Shown: piece after piece, positions 54,415 through 63,504 of the stretch
How the letters are laid out: the number at the start of each line of letters is the position of its first letter
Position numbering within the stretch: position 1 is the stretch's first letter
The notes under the pieces: model-generated
Seen by the model: only the letters and a program-made list of their open reading frames with translations
Told to the model about the DNA's origin: nothing
The model's database searches: none
Translations under genes and position numbers: made by a program
From: an uncultured Saccharospirillaceae bacterium
GTDB taxonomy: Bacteria; Pseudomonadota; Gammaproteobacteria; Pseudomonadales; Oceanobacteraceae
NCBI GenBank assembly: GCA_947499545.1
Contig: CANMOZ010000008.1
Span: forward strand, 62,001 to 126,000
Reading direction: 5' to 3'
Length of the DNA: 64,000 nucleotides

Positions 54415-55749
54415 ATGACGACCACTTTGATCACCAATGCGAAAATAGTAAACGAAGGACGCATCGAAGAGCGAGATGTACTGATTCGAAGAGGGCGCAT
54501 TGAGCGAATCGATACCAGCATCAGCGCTCCAGCGGAAGAGGTTATTGACGCAAAAGGTAAGCACTTGCTTCCAGGTATGATTGACGACCAGGTGCATTTC
54601 AGAGAGCCCGGTCTGACGCACAAAGGGGATATCCATTCGGAGTCTCGAGCGGCCGTTGCCGGAGGCATCACCAGCTATATGGAAATGCCGAATGTTAACC
54701 CGGTGACCACGAACGCGACTGCTCTTAAAGATAAACTCGACCGAGCGGCTCAGCGTTCTTTTGCTAACTTTGCATTTTATCTAGGTGCTAGCAATGACAA
54801 CTTAGAAAACATCCAACGACTCGACCCTAATCTTGCTTGTGGCGTTAAAGTCTTTATGGGTGCTTCAACGGGCAACATGTTGGTGGATGATCCTAATATT
54901 CTGGAGCGCATCTTTGCAGATTGCCCAGTGTTGATTGCAACACACTGCGAAGATACCCCTATGATTTTGGCAAATGAAACACGTTACCGTGAGCAATACG
55001 GGGAAGCGGTTCCCATTGAAGAGCACCCCAATATTCGTTCAGTCGAAGCATGTTATAAATCGTCTTCATTTGCGGTTGATCTTGCTAAACGCTTTGGGAC
55101 AAAACTTCACGTTCTGCACATCACCACAGAAAAAGAACTTGCGTTATTTGAAGCGGGTCCTGTTGCACAAAAACAAATAACTGCCGAAGCCTGTGTTCAT
55201 CATTTGTTTTTTAATGAAGCTGACTATGCGACTCGTGGGGCATTGATTAAATGCAACCCAGCGATTAAAAAGAAAACGGATCAAGCGGCTCTTTTGCAAG
55301 CGGTTAAAGATGATGTTATTGATATCATCGCAACGGATCACGCACCTCATACGTGGGAAGAAAAACAAAATGCCTATTTTAAAGCACCTGCAGGCTTGCC
55401 TTTGGTGCAATACGCATTGGTCTCTGCGTTAGAACAAGTGCGGGCAGGGCATTGGTCTTTAGAAAAGTTAGTTGAAAAGATCAGCCATAATGTTGCCACT
55501 CGTTATCAGTTAAAAGACCGGGGTTTTATTCGTGAACATTATTGGGCAGACTTAGTTCTGGTTGATTTGGATGGAAAAACTAAGGTTTCAAAAGAGTCGG
55601 TGCTTTCTAAATGCGGTTGGTCACCATTTGAGGGCATAGAATTTCAATCGGAAGTGACGCACACTTGGGTAAACGGTGCTTTGATGTTTGAAAAAACGGT
55701 TGGTGTGACAGAAAACCAACGTGGCGTAGCCTTAGAGTTTGACCGCTAA
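54415..55749 (+). CDS. pyrC: Dihydroorotase (type I, PyrC)
   Basis: A 444-residue zinc amidohydrolase of pyrimidine synthesis; closes carbamoyl-aspartate to dihydroorotate. Motifs: LLPGMIDDQVHFREPGLTHKG, AGGITSYMEMPNVNP, KVFMGASTGNM with the Lys that is carbamylated in homologues, ATHCEDT, LHVLHITTEKE and ATDHAPH. The usual HxH metal pair reads QVH here: the first His is Gln. The ATG at 54415 follows a possible upstream frame from 54382. Monocistronic. Confidence 0.93.
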   Translation: MTTTLITNAKIVNEGRIEERDVLIRRGRIERIDTSISAPAEEVIDAKGKHLLPGMIDDQVHFREPGLTHKGDIHSESRAAVAGGITSYMEMPNVNPVTTNATALKDKLDRAAQRSFANFAFYLGASNDNLENIQRLDPNLACGVKVFMGASTGNMLVDDPNILERIFADCPVLIATHCEDTPMILANETRYREQYGEAVPIEEHPNIRSVEACYKSSSFAVDLAKRFGTKLHVLHITTEKELALFEAGPVAQKQITAEACVHHLFFNEADYATRGALIKCNPAIKKKTDQAALLQAVKDDVIDIIATDHAPHTWEEKQNAYFKAPAGLPLVQYALVSALEQVRAGHWSLEKLVEKISHNVATRYQLKDRGFIREHYWADLVLVDLDGKTKVSKESVLSKCGWSPFEGIEFQSEVTHTWVNGALMFEKTVGVTENQRGVALEFDR

Positions 55750-55762
55750 GATTTTTCTTTAA

Positions 55763-55784
55763 GGGTTCAATGTGAATTGAACCC
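55763..55784. terminator. Hairpin between pyrC and the GAF-PAS gene
   Basis: GGGTTCAA (55763-55770) pairs perfectly with TTGAACCC (55777-55784), loop six bases. It lies between convergent genes and probably ends both; T-runs are weak. Confidence 0.6.
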
Positions 55785-55801
55785 AGTCTTACTTGAGGTG
55801 T

Positions 55802-56716
55802 TTAAGAATGACGCTGCCCTGTTTCTGAGAACCCTTCTTTTAACTCGTCTAAATCAATGCGAATGCCCATGATTTCAAAAGGGCTTTGGTTTTCTCCTTT
55901 GACGAGACATTGGCAATCCAGTACCCATTTTACCTGCCCACTTTTATGAACAATGCGGTATTCAATTTGATTTTCACCGTAGCTCGCGACTTTCCTTAAG
56001 CTTTGCTGTACACGCTCTAAATCGTCAGGATAGATACAATCTAACCAAAGTGATCCATTGTGTAAAAAATCACTTGAGGGGTACCCCACTTGATGGTGAA
56101 TTTGACCGCTGACATAGGTCACATCAAAGCGACCAAATGCTCGGCACCCATAAACCACCCAAGGCGTATGCTCAATAAGTTGCTGGAGCTTCATTTCATT
56201 GCTAATCGCGTTGACTTTCTCTCTTAAAAGAGAGCCGCGTGCAATTTCAGTATTGGTTAAAGAGGCGAGATCCTCTAATACATCAATGTCGATTCTGGAT
56301 AAGGCTTTGGGTTGGTCATCAATAACGCATAGGGTTCCAAGTAAGTACCCCTCAGGTGATTCGATAGGCATACCCGCATAAAATCGAATATAGGGTTCGC
56401 CTGTGACCAATGGGTTGTCTTTAAAGCGTTCATCTTGGAAGGTATCTTCGACATAAAGTAATGTGCCGCTGTGAATCGCATGCCCACAAAAAGATACTGC
56501 TCTCGGGGTTTCTTTGACATCTAAACCAATACAGGATTTAAACCACTGACGATCGGTATCGACCAGGGTGATTAAGGCTATGGGTACTCGAAAATACGCT
56601 TGTGCAATACGAGTGATGCGATCAAATCGTGCTTCTTGAACGCTGTCTAATAAGTTAAGTTCGTGCAGTGCTTTTAAGCGGTCCGCTTCATTATGAGGAA
56701 TGCCAGGTGCTTTCAT
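55802..56716 (-). CDS. GAF-PAS sensory protein without output domain
   Basis: A 304-residue cytoplasmic protein. Residues 15-165 are a GAF domain (FDRITRIAQAYFRVPIALITL, RAVSFCGHAIHSG, FYAGMPIESPEGYLLGTLCVID). Residues 175-295 are a PAS/PAC domain (YVSGQIHHQVGYPSSDFL, EYRIVHKSGQVKWVLDCQC). In most relatives these modules precede GGDEF, EAL or kinase domains; here the protein ends after PAS. The reading frame stops cleanly. It may act by protein contact or be a truncated sensor. Confidence 0.9.
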   Translation of the reverse strand: MKAPGIPHNEADRLKALHELNLLDSVQEARFDRITRIAQAYFRVPIALITLVDTDRQWFKSCIGLDVKETPRAVSFCGHAIHSGTLLYVEDTFQDERFKDNPLVTGEPYIRFYAGMPIESPEGYLLGTLCVIDDQPKALSRIDIDVLEDLASLTNTEIARGSLLREKVNAISNEMKLQQLIEHTPWVVYGCRAFGRFDVTYVSGQIHHQVGYPSSDFLHNGSLWLDCIYPDDLERVQQSLRKVASYGENQIEYRIVHKSGQVKWVLDCQCLVKGENQSPFEIMGIRIDLDELKEGFSETGQRHS

Positions 56717-56806
56717 AATACCCTAATGCGATCAAGCCCTATTCAATAAAGGGTAGCCTGGAGGAGAAGGTTTGCGAATGGACTGAATGGCGCCAATCCA
56801 ATCAGG

Positions 56807-59086
56807 TTAAGGAGGTGGCCATGCAGCGACATCTTTGGGAAATCCTTTGCCAGGTTGGCTGTAATCACAGACACCCTTAGGAAATATTGTTTCCAGCGCC
56901 TCTTGATGCTGTGTCATATCAATCGGGTCGTATAGCTTGGCTTTGATAGCATCGGCAACGCTCATTAATGAACACTTAATCGTCATGCCTTGAATATTGT
57001 CACCCGCAACCTGCCTTGAACTGGTGTAGGCTGGATAGTGTTGCAGGCAACTGCCTTTTGGTTTGTCATTCCACTCACCGTCCCACACATCCGTGCCTTC
57101 GGCTATGACTTTACCGGTCTCGTCAAAGCAAGCATCTTTTAGTGTGATGGGTCGGTTTTGCCCCAGTGCTTTCATGGGGAAGTTGACCTGATTGTCTAAC
57201 CAGCCTTCGAGCTGTTGTACCGCTTCAAGTATGGGAAAGTGAGGTTTGCGAGTCACCCAGATAATTTGTCGATTGTGTTGCCCCATCGCGGTTTGAATCC
57301 TTGCTCTGGCAGACAGCGAAGCCCAACTGTAATGCATGTCTACTTGGTCGTCTAAATAGTGCCTGAGGTCAATCATGGGCATGCGTAATTTGCCCGAAAA
57401 AATCATGCCGCTTCGAAACGCTGCTTCGATGGCCTTGGGGTTGGCAATGGAACGTGGAGCCGGCCAGGTTGGAAACCCTCGGTGGGTCATATTAAATTCG
57501 CTCCATAAGGAAAGGTCGCGTAAATTCGGTTCGCCACTTAACACCCAATACTGACTGTTTTTCATGCGAAATTGTGGCAACCACCCTCCGATCTTGGCAT
57601 TGATATCCAGAAATTCTTGCACGCTTATTTTTTCTTCTTTTAAGGCTTTTAAACCATATTGAACCCCCTGGTTATCAAACAGCGAGTGCGCATAACCGCG
57701 ATGGTTTGAACCATAAATACGCCTTAAATTTTCCCAGTGAGTCCAATGATGTGAAAGCCTGATTTCAGGTGTGTAATGTTTGTATTCGCCGTTAAAGTTT
57801 GGGTTGTTGAATAAGTCCGCAGTGCCTCGCCAGCTTTGTGAGCAGGTTGAAGCCCCGTTGGGCATTGTTGGCCATTTTCCATTTAAAATGTTGACCCAAG
57901 GTTGGTACCAACGATATCGACTGGGGTATCCGTCAATGCTATTCATGCCCTCAATTAACTGGCGCTCACCCCATTGAGACCAACGCTCTTGATTAAAAGC
58001 GAGGTTATCAAAGTAGTATTCCATCAACTCACAATCTAAGGCTGACGGGATTTGAGTGACCATGTCGGGGTAGCTGTAAATCGCAACGCCGGCGTCTAAA
58101 ATACCTGGGTGGTTTTGACTGATTAAATACTGTTGGATCGCGCCACCTGAGCCACCCACGCCAATGATGCGTTTAGGCTTTCCAAATCGATGTTTAAATT
58201 GTTGGAGCACCCTTAGCATCGTATCTTCTGCGATCCAAATGTCATAGGTGCTGGCGGTTGAATTACCCGTTGAGGTGGCAACGGCGTAGCCTGCTCGTAA
58301 GAGTTCGTCCAACTCGAGGGCAATCTTGCGAACCTTTAATGTACCTTGACGAAACCCAATGCTGACTCCACCTCGAAAGTAATAAATAAGACGACCATTC
58401 CATGCGTTAGTCGATTGCTCTAAGGCTGCTTGGTAATCCGTTGCAGGGACTAATAAGGCATACAAATACCGATTGATGGTTCCAATTTCGCCATGAATCC
58501 AGGGGTGCGGCAACTTGGGATCGATGTCTTGCCCATTTTCGAGTAATTCAGGGGCTTCAAATAAGGTGCTGGTATAGTACTTCCCTCTGGCGCTCCGTTT
58601 CAGTACCACCGGCTGCGTGGGTAAGTTGCAATCTTGACTGTATCCAATGATGTCTTTCGTCCGCTTCCCTTTGTGATCAATGCGATAGACCGGAACGCCC
58701 CATCCCTCTTGATTGTCCACAACCGGTTGCCCCAAGCCCGTGGATTCTGTCATACAAGCAAAGGGGTATTGTGGCGGCCCTGCGTACAGCGGAATGGATG
58801 GCCCGACTTCGCCATAATCAATTGGAAATTCAAAGGTTTCCTGAGGGCGTCTCCACCGAGAAGGGTGAATGCCAGAATAAGGAGGAACGATCAGGCTGTG
58901 TTGAGGGGGCTTTGGCTGAATGCTTTGAACAGGCGGGTACTTTTCAGGGGGGTTTAGGTCGTGCCTGAGCTTGATGTAGGACGCAGCCAGTAGAATAGCT
59001 ATAAGAGCGAGACAGAAGCCAACCCCATACATCAGCCGTTTGCAGATGCTCGTTATTCGTTGATGAGTAGAGGACTGGTCACTCAT
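56807..59086 (-). CDS. DUF6351-like alpha/beta-hydrolase-type protein
   Basis: A 759-residue exported protein with one N-terminal membrane helix (GVGFCLALIAILLAASYIKL). The main part resembles DUF6351-type proteins. A nucleophile-elbow-like GVGGSGGAIQQYLI (about residue 312) and preceding AGYAVATSTGNSTASTYDIW suggest an alpha/beta hydrolase, and HYSWASLSARAR and CDYSQPGKGFP lie near the C-terminus. Substrate unknown; esters or polymers are possible. It follows the small gene at 59113-59511 by 26 bases. Confidence 0.75.
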   Translation of the reverse strand: MSDQSSTHQRITSICKRLMYGVGFCLALIAILLAASYIKLRHDLNPPEKYPPVQSIQPKPPQHSLIVPPYSGIHPSRWRRPQETFEFPIDYGEVGPSIPLYAGPPQYPFACMTESTGLGQPVVDNQEGWGVPVYRIDHKGKRTKDIIGYSQDCNLPTQPVVLKRSARGKYYTSTLFEAPELLENGQDIDPKLPHPWIHGEIGTINRYLYALLVPATDYQAALEQSTNAWNGRLIYYFRGGVSIGFRQGTLKVRKIALELDELLRAGYAVATSTGNSTASTYDIWIAEDTMLRVLQQFKHRFGKPKRIIGVGGSGGAIQQYLISQNHPGILDAGVAIYSYPDMVTQIPSALDCELMEYYFDNLAFNQERWSQWGERQLIEGMNSIDGYPSRYRWYQPWVNILNGKWPTMPNGASTCSQSWRGTADLFNNPNFNGEYKHYTPEIRLSHHWTHWENLRRIYGSNHRGYAHSLFDNQGVQYGLKALKEEKISVQEFLDINAKIGGWLPQFRMKNSQYWVLSGEPNLRDLSLWSEFNMTHRGFPTWPAPRSIANPKAIEAAFRSGMIFSGKLRMPMIDLRHYLDDQVDMHYSWASLSARARIQTAMGQHNRQIIWVTRKPHFPILEAVQQLEGWLDNQVNFPMKALGQNRPITLKDACFDETGKVIAEGTDVWDGEWNDKPKGSCLQHYPAYTSSRQVAGDNIQGMTIKCSLMSVADAIKAKLYDPIDMTQHQEALETIFPKGVCDYSQPGKGFPKDVAAWPPP

Positions 59087-59112
59087 ATGTTAAATGTTTC
59101 AGGGTGTTTGAG

Positions 59113-59511
59113 TTAGGGCCTGGCTAACTGAATCCAGTCAACCAACATTCTCGGTCCTTCACAGCCTCGGGTGCGTAGTGAAACGGGTAGTCCTCGTTCA
59201 AGGGCTCTCAATAACAAGTCAAATCGATGGTTTCGAGTGGCCTCATGCGAAGAATATACCCTGAAATGGTTAGAAGGCTCGCCTCCACAGTGATGCTTGG
59301 TGCTTGATGTCTGAAAATCAATAGGCGGCATTTCAGAATCGACGGTCATGGAGACGCTGGTTACTCGCAAATGAATTAATGGATCAGCTGAGAAACTATT
59401 GGGCGCTAACACCATGATGCTCAAAGTGAACAGATGACTCAAGGCTATCGGAGCTTTGCTCACATTGGTTGGCCATGCGACAGTGGGTTTGATTGCCATT
59501 ATCGTTCCCAT
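59113..59511 (-). CDS. Small exported protein of unknown function
   Basis: A 132-residue protein (or 128 from the ATG at 59499, MAIKPTVAWP). A signal peptide with core LSHLFTLSIMVLAPNSFSA ends before DPLIH. The mature part is about 90 residues with two Cys (HHCGGE, TRGCEGP) that could form a disulfide. I recognise no family. It is probably cotranscribed with the DUF6351-like gene. Confidence 0.65.
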   Translation of the reverse strand: MGTIMAIKPTVAWPTNVSKAPIALSHLFTLSIMVLAPNSFSADPLIHLRVTSVSMTVDSEMPPIDFQTSSTKHHCGGEPSNHFRVYSSHEATRNHRFDLLLRALERGLPVSLRTRGCEGPRMLVDWIQLARP

Positions 59512-59608
59512 CCTTACAACTGCCTGTCTACACTAGTAGGTTAGCAGCCTAGGGAAGTGAAAAAAGACGCTTAGGGATGCGAGACTGATTTTATCCAATG
59601 TTTGTTAA

Positions 59609-60493
59609 ATGAGCGGGTTAAAAAAAGCAATAATGGAAATCAGCGATCAGCAACTAGAAACAATCCTAAAGGGCTTCAGCATTCCGCCTCAGCCCAAATT
59701 GCTGTTAGAAGTACAGGCGGTTTACCCTAACTTGGATCAAATGGCCACGATTATTGCCCGTGATCCAGGCGTTTCAGCCAGTGTGTTAAAAACCGTAAAT
59801 TCTGCATTATTTGGGTTACGTAACCCTGTGTCATCGGTGAAACAAGCGGTAACTTTGTTGGGGCTTGAGGCGGTTGTCAATATCATCAATGCCAGTCTTT
59901 TAAAGGCCTCATATACGGAAATGGCAAGCTTTGAAAAAATGGATTTGTTTTGGCAATTAACCGATGAGGTGGCAATGGTGGCGGGTTTGTTAACCAAACG
60001 CCAGCGTTTATTAGGCAGCGACACTGCTCATTTGGCTGGGCTGTTTCATAATTGCGGCATTCCGCTTTTACTGCAAAAACACCCAACCTATTTTGAGACG
60101 CTGGAATCCGCTTATCAACAAAAAGAAAAATCCATATCGGATTATGAGATGTTAACGGTGGGAACCAGTCACGCCGATCTTGGGTACTTTGTGTGCCGCT
60201 CTTGGAAATTACCCAGCTGGATTTGTGAGGTGATTCGGGATCATCATTCGCCAGATCAAATAGAGCAAATTTTAACTCGCCCCGATACTGAAAAAGCGCG
60301 ATTAATGGCGTTATTAAAAGCGGCTGAATGTATCTGTCAGGAATATCAATTTCTAGGTAGAGCAGAAGAAAGCTATGAATGGAGGCTCTGTAAAGATCGA
60401 GTCTGCAATACTTTAGGGATGTCTGAACCAGAATTTTTGGATTTAGCAGAAGATTTAATGGATGAAGCTCAGCAAGCCATAGAGGCTGCTTGA
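59609..60493 (+). CDS. HDOD-domain signalling protein
   Basis: A 294-residue protein (or 286 from the ATG at 59633; neither start has a good ribosome-binding site). The HDOD fold is visible as SIPPQPKLLLEVQ, IARDPGVSASVLKTVNSALFG, VSSVKQAVTLLGLEAVVNII, LAGLFHNCGIPLLL and WICEVIRDHHSPD. HDOD proteins are non-catalytic relatives of HD phosphohydrolases in stress or motility signalling. Partner unknown. Monocistronic. Confidence 0.93.
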   Translation: MSGLKKAIMEISDQQLETILKGFSIPPQPKLLLEVQAVYPNLDQMATIIARDPGVSASVLKTVNSALFGLRNPVSSVKQAVTLLGLEAVVNIINASLLKASYTEMASFEKMDLFWQLTDEVAMVAGLLTKRQRLLGSDTAHLAGLFHNCGIPLLLQKHPTYFETLESAYQQKEKSISDYEMLTVGTSHADLGYFVCRSWKLPSWICEVIRDHHSPDQIEQILTRPDTEKARLMALLKAAECICQEYQFLGRAEESYEWRLCKDRVCNTLGMSEPEFLDLAEDLMDEAQQAIEAA

Positions 60494-60651
60494 ACACCTT
60501 ACCATGTCGCTCGCCTTGTAAAAAACTCGTAATACATGCCATCGCACGTCATAATACCTCTATCCATTAGGTTGCGAAGATTGGGTTATTCAGATACCGC
60601 AAATACTACCTATTGGCCTGCTTTAAACCAAATAGACGGAGAGTAAAGATC

Positions 60652-60933
60652 GTGCTGAGATGGGGTGCGCTGTTAATGACCATTCCTCTGTGCCTGTTAG
60701 TAGGCCTGTACACGCTTGAAGTGCAAGACGTTGTGCAATGTGAAGCCAGCGGCGGTGTGTATGACTTTGTTAACGGGATCTGTGACCCCACTGGGAACGC
60801 GCCCTTTGTGTCTTTTGCTGCTCGGCACCCTTGGTTGGTTAATGGCGCTATGGTCGTTGCTTTGTTGGGGACTTTTTTGACTGTCTGGGGCATGCTGATT
60901 AAAGGTATGGCACACCCCAAAGATAGAGATTAA
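60652..60933 (+). CDS. Small two-helix membrane protein
   Basis: A 93-residue protein from the GTG at 60652, which has GGAGAG at eight bases; the open frame reaches back to a TTG at 60613 without a ribosome-binding site. Two membrane helices (WGALLMTIPLCLLVGLY and GAMVVALLGTFLTVWGML) flank a periplasmic loop with two Cys (VQCEASGG, GICDPTGN) that could form a disulfide. Family not recognised. Confidence 0.65.
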   Translation: MLRWGALLMTIPLCLLVGLYTLEVQDVVQCEASGGVYDFVNGICDPTGNAPFVSFAARHPWLVNGAMVVALLGTFLTVWGMLIKGMAHPKDRD

Positions 60934-60968
60934 TGTTGGCATTGGAAAGAAGGCTGTCAGTGTGAAGC

Positions 60969-62135
60969 TCAATCTCGCCGAAGCTTTTCTGAGATGGCGA
61001 TAGGTGAGGGGCAGTTGAAAATAACAAGATAGGTCGAGACTGCGAAGGTAAGGATGGCGGTTGCCTGGATAGTGTAAGACGCCGCAGGAGAAATCAGGGC
61101 GTTCTGAACCGCGATAAAGGCCATTAAAAGCGAAAACTCACTGGTTTGCCCAAGCCTTAACCCAATGTCCCAAGCTAATTTATCGGATTCACTCAAACGG
61201 TGTAATAAAAAGCGAAAAGTGATGGGTTTCAGTGTTAGCATCATAAAGGCCAGTACAACTGCAGCAAACCAAATATCTTTTAAGATCGATAAGTCGAAAC
61301 CTGCACCCAGTGCGAAAAAGAAAAGTATCAGGAAAAAATCTCGAATCGGTTTTAGGCTGGCCGCGATAAATAAGGATATGGGGCTGGTCGCAAGTGCAAC
61401 GCCTGCGATAAAAGCGCCCATTTCTTTAGAAAGCCCCATTAAGTACCCAAGTTCAGCGAGCCCCATGCACCAACCAATAGCCAGTAAAAAAATATATTCC
61501 TGAAAGCGGTCAAAAGCTTGGATTAAAGGCAACAACACGAAGCGCACAACGGTAAATGCCAGCCCAATGAGAAAAGGTAAAGCGATGCCGCTCATTAACA
61601 TGCGTTGGCCAAAGGCAGAAGGATCTTCTGCTGCGGCCATAATAATTAAGACGATAATGGCCAGTAAATCCTGGAGTAAAAGCAACCCAACCATTAACTC
61701 CCCCGTGTGTTTGTGGTGAAGTACGGTTGTGGGCAGTAATTTAATACCGATAATGGTGCTAGAAAACATGGACGACACCCCAATGATGGTGGATTCCATG
61801 TTGCTGAATTGAAACAATTTACCGACGGCAAAACCGCAGATAAAGAAGATGATGGAGCTTGCGAGTGCAACCAGCGTTGCTTTTTTTACCATATGGGCCA
61901 AGTTTCGAGGTTGCATGTCCAGGCCTAGTAAAAACAACAAAAAAGCAATGCCAATGTGGCTAATTTCTTCTAGCCAATGAGGGTTGTGCACCCAGTTAAA
62001 CCCGGATGGGCCTACAATAACCCCCAATAGAATGTAAGCGATGATAATGGGCTGACGTGTGAACAGTGATAAGGTTGCGAGCACGGCTGCGCCAGAAAAA
62101 ATCACCACAAAAGTCGTAAACAGCGAATCGTCCAT
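60969..62135 (-). CDS. CPA2-family cation/proton antiporter (membrane domain only)
   Basis: A 388-residue protein of about 12 helices. It has GVIVGPSGFNWV, GIAFLLFLLGLDM, SSMFSSTIIGIKLL, LLLLQDLLAIIVL with the ion-binding Asp, and FALGAGFDLSIL, all of KefB/Na+:H+ antiporter type. Long KefB proteins carry a C-terminal RCK/TrkA-N domain for gating; none exists here, as in several short CPA2 members. It should exchange K+ or Na+ for H+. Monocistronic. Confidence 0.9.
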   Translation of the reverse strand: MDDSLFTTFVVIFSGAAVLATLSLFTRQPIIIAYILLGVIVGPSGFNWVHNPHWLEEISHIGIAFLLFLLGLDMQPRNLAHMVKKATLVALASSIIFFICGFAVGKLFQFSNMESTIIGVSSMFSSTIIGIKLLPTTVLHHKHTGELMVGLLLLQDLLAIIVLIIMAAAEDPSAFGQRMLMSGIALPFLIGLAFTVVRFVLLPLIQAFDRFQEYIFLLAIGWCMGLAELGYLMGLSKEMGAFIAGVALATSPISLFIAASLKPIRDFFLILFFFALGAGFDLSILKDIWFAAVVLAFMMLTLKPITFRFLLHRLSESDKLAWDIGLRLGQTSEFSLLMAFIAVQNALISPAASYTIQATAILTFAVSTYLVIFNCPSPIAISEKLRRD

Positions 62136-62287
62136 GATACTAACGTTGCAGCCTCAAGATTGGAGCATCCAAGCGACCTATCCTATCAGTATAGTGGTCA
62201 AGCCTCATGGACGAGAATAGACGTATCGATGCTTTCAAACCGCTGCTGTTTGCTCATTAGACAGTTTGAGAAAGGGTACGTATAGTA

Positions 62288-63451
62288 ATGAGTCCGAAGT
62301 GTCAGATGGTAGCAAGTGTTTTGAATCGAGCGGTTAAGTGGGTGAGTGGAACCTTACTGGGGTCGGGTGTTGTGTTTGTAGCAGCATTAAGTCTTTGGAG
62401 TTCGGTAGGGCAAAGTAACCCCATACCGGGGAAGCCGGCGCATCATGTGGAAGGTGGCTTTAGTAACCCTTACCTTCCCCCAGATCATAAACCTGGGGTT
62501 GGGCGATATCTCTGGATGCGCCTGACCGATGATATTCCTTATTCTGATTGGGAAGGTAAGGGGTATTTGGTCCCACAGGTTTCTTTGTCCGTTGACAGTT
62601 TAAAGTCACCAGACCCTGATGTTATTCAAGTCAGTTGGTTGGGGCATTCGACTTTCCTGATTCAATCAATGGGGTTGAATATCATTACGGATCCGGTTTT
62701 TTCGGAGCGTTGTTCTCCCGTTTCTTGGGCGGGCCCTAAACGTATTTTGCCCCCTGCGGTTGATATTGCTTCTCTACCACCAATTGACTACGTCATTATT
62801 TCACACTCTCATTACGACCACCTGGACGTGGATTCTATTGAGCAACTTCCAGGAATACCCCATTTCTTTGTGCCTTTGGGGTTAAAACAATGGTTTTCAG
62901 AGGCAGGTGTTTCAGATCAGCGTGTTTCGGAGTTTGACTGGTGGGATGGTGAAGTAAAAGAGGAAGGGAAGTTATGGGTACAGGCTACACCCGGTCAGCA
63001 TTTTTCGGGTAGAAGTCCTTTCGATTTTAATGAAACCCTTTGGGCCAGTTGGATGTTGACATTGGGTGATGTCAAAGTTTGGTTTGCAGGTGACACGGGC
63101 TATAACCCTTATCAATTTAAAGCCATTGGCGAACAATTAGGGCCTGTGGATTTAGCTCTGATTCCCATAGGAGCTTACAGTCCAAGATGGTTTATGAAGC
63201 CTCAGCATGTCAATCCTGAAGAAGCGGTCAAAATCGCTCAAGATGTGAAAGCGAAAAAAAGCATTGGGATGCACTGGGGAACTTTTCAGCTCTCCGCTGA
63301 AGATGTGTTGGATCCGGTTGAAGCCTTAACGAAAGCTAAGCGTGAGCTAGGCATGGAGGATGACGCCTTCACAACCATGGCGCTAGGTGAGCAGATCCAT
63401 ATCCCGCTTCGGGCTAATCAAACGCCTCAAGCTGTCTCGACGTCGCCTTGA
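62288..63451 (+). CDS. MBL-fold metal-dependent hydrolase (NAPE-PLD/UlaG-like)
   Basis: A 387-residue protein with an N-terminal membrane segment (VSGTLLGSGVVFVAALSLW). The metallo-beta-lactamase core shows SWLGHSTFLIQSMGLNIITD, VIISHSHYDHLD (HxHxDH zinc motif), ATPGQHFSGR, VWFAGDTGYN and IGMHWGTF. This pattern matches membrane-associated hydrolases such as NAPE-PLD-type phosphodiesterases and the RomA group. The substrate is probably a lipid or small ester; unproven. Confidence 0.9.
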   Translation: MSPKCQMVASVLNRAVKWVSGTLLGSGVVFVAALSLWSSVGQSNPIPGKPAHHVEGGFSNPYLPPDHKPGVGRYLWMRLTDDIPYSDWEGKGYLVPQVSLSVDSLKSPDPDVIQVSWLGHSTFLIQSMGLNIITDPVFSERCSPVSWAGPKRILPPAVDIASLPPIDYVIISHSHYDHLDVDSIEQLPGIPHFFVPLGLKQWFSEAGVSDQRVSEFDWWDGEVKEEGKLWVQATPGQHFSGRSPFDFNETLWASWMLTLGDVKVWFAGDTGYNPYQFKAIGEQLGPVDLALIPIGAYSPRWFMKPQHVNPEEAVKIAQDVKAKKSIGMHWGTFQLSAEDVLDPVEALTKAKRELGMEDDAFTTMALGEQIHIPLRANQTPQAVSTSP

Positions 63452-63458
63452 TTAATCA

Positions 63459-63484
63459 GATGAGCCCCTTATTGTGGGCTCATC
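63459..63484. terminator. Hairpin between the MBL-fold gene and the last gene
   Basis: GATGAGCCC (63459-63467) pairs perfectly with GGGCTCATC (63476-63484), loop eight bases. It lies between convergent genes, just after the MBL-fold stop. No T-run. Confidence 0.65.
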
Positions 63485-63504
63485 CAAAGGGTTGGTTGCA
63501 GCGT

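Noticed and set aside
59886-60542. 218-codon leftward frame opposite the HDOD gene
   Set aside because: The HDOD protein on the other strand is unambiguous; this frame has no ribosome-binding site or recognisable domain.
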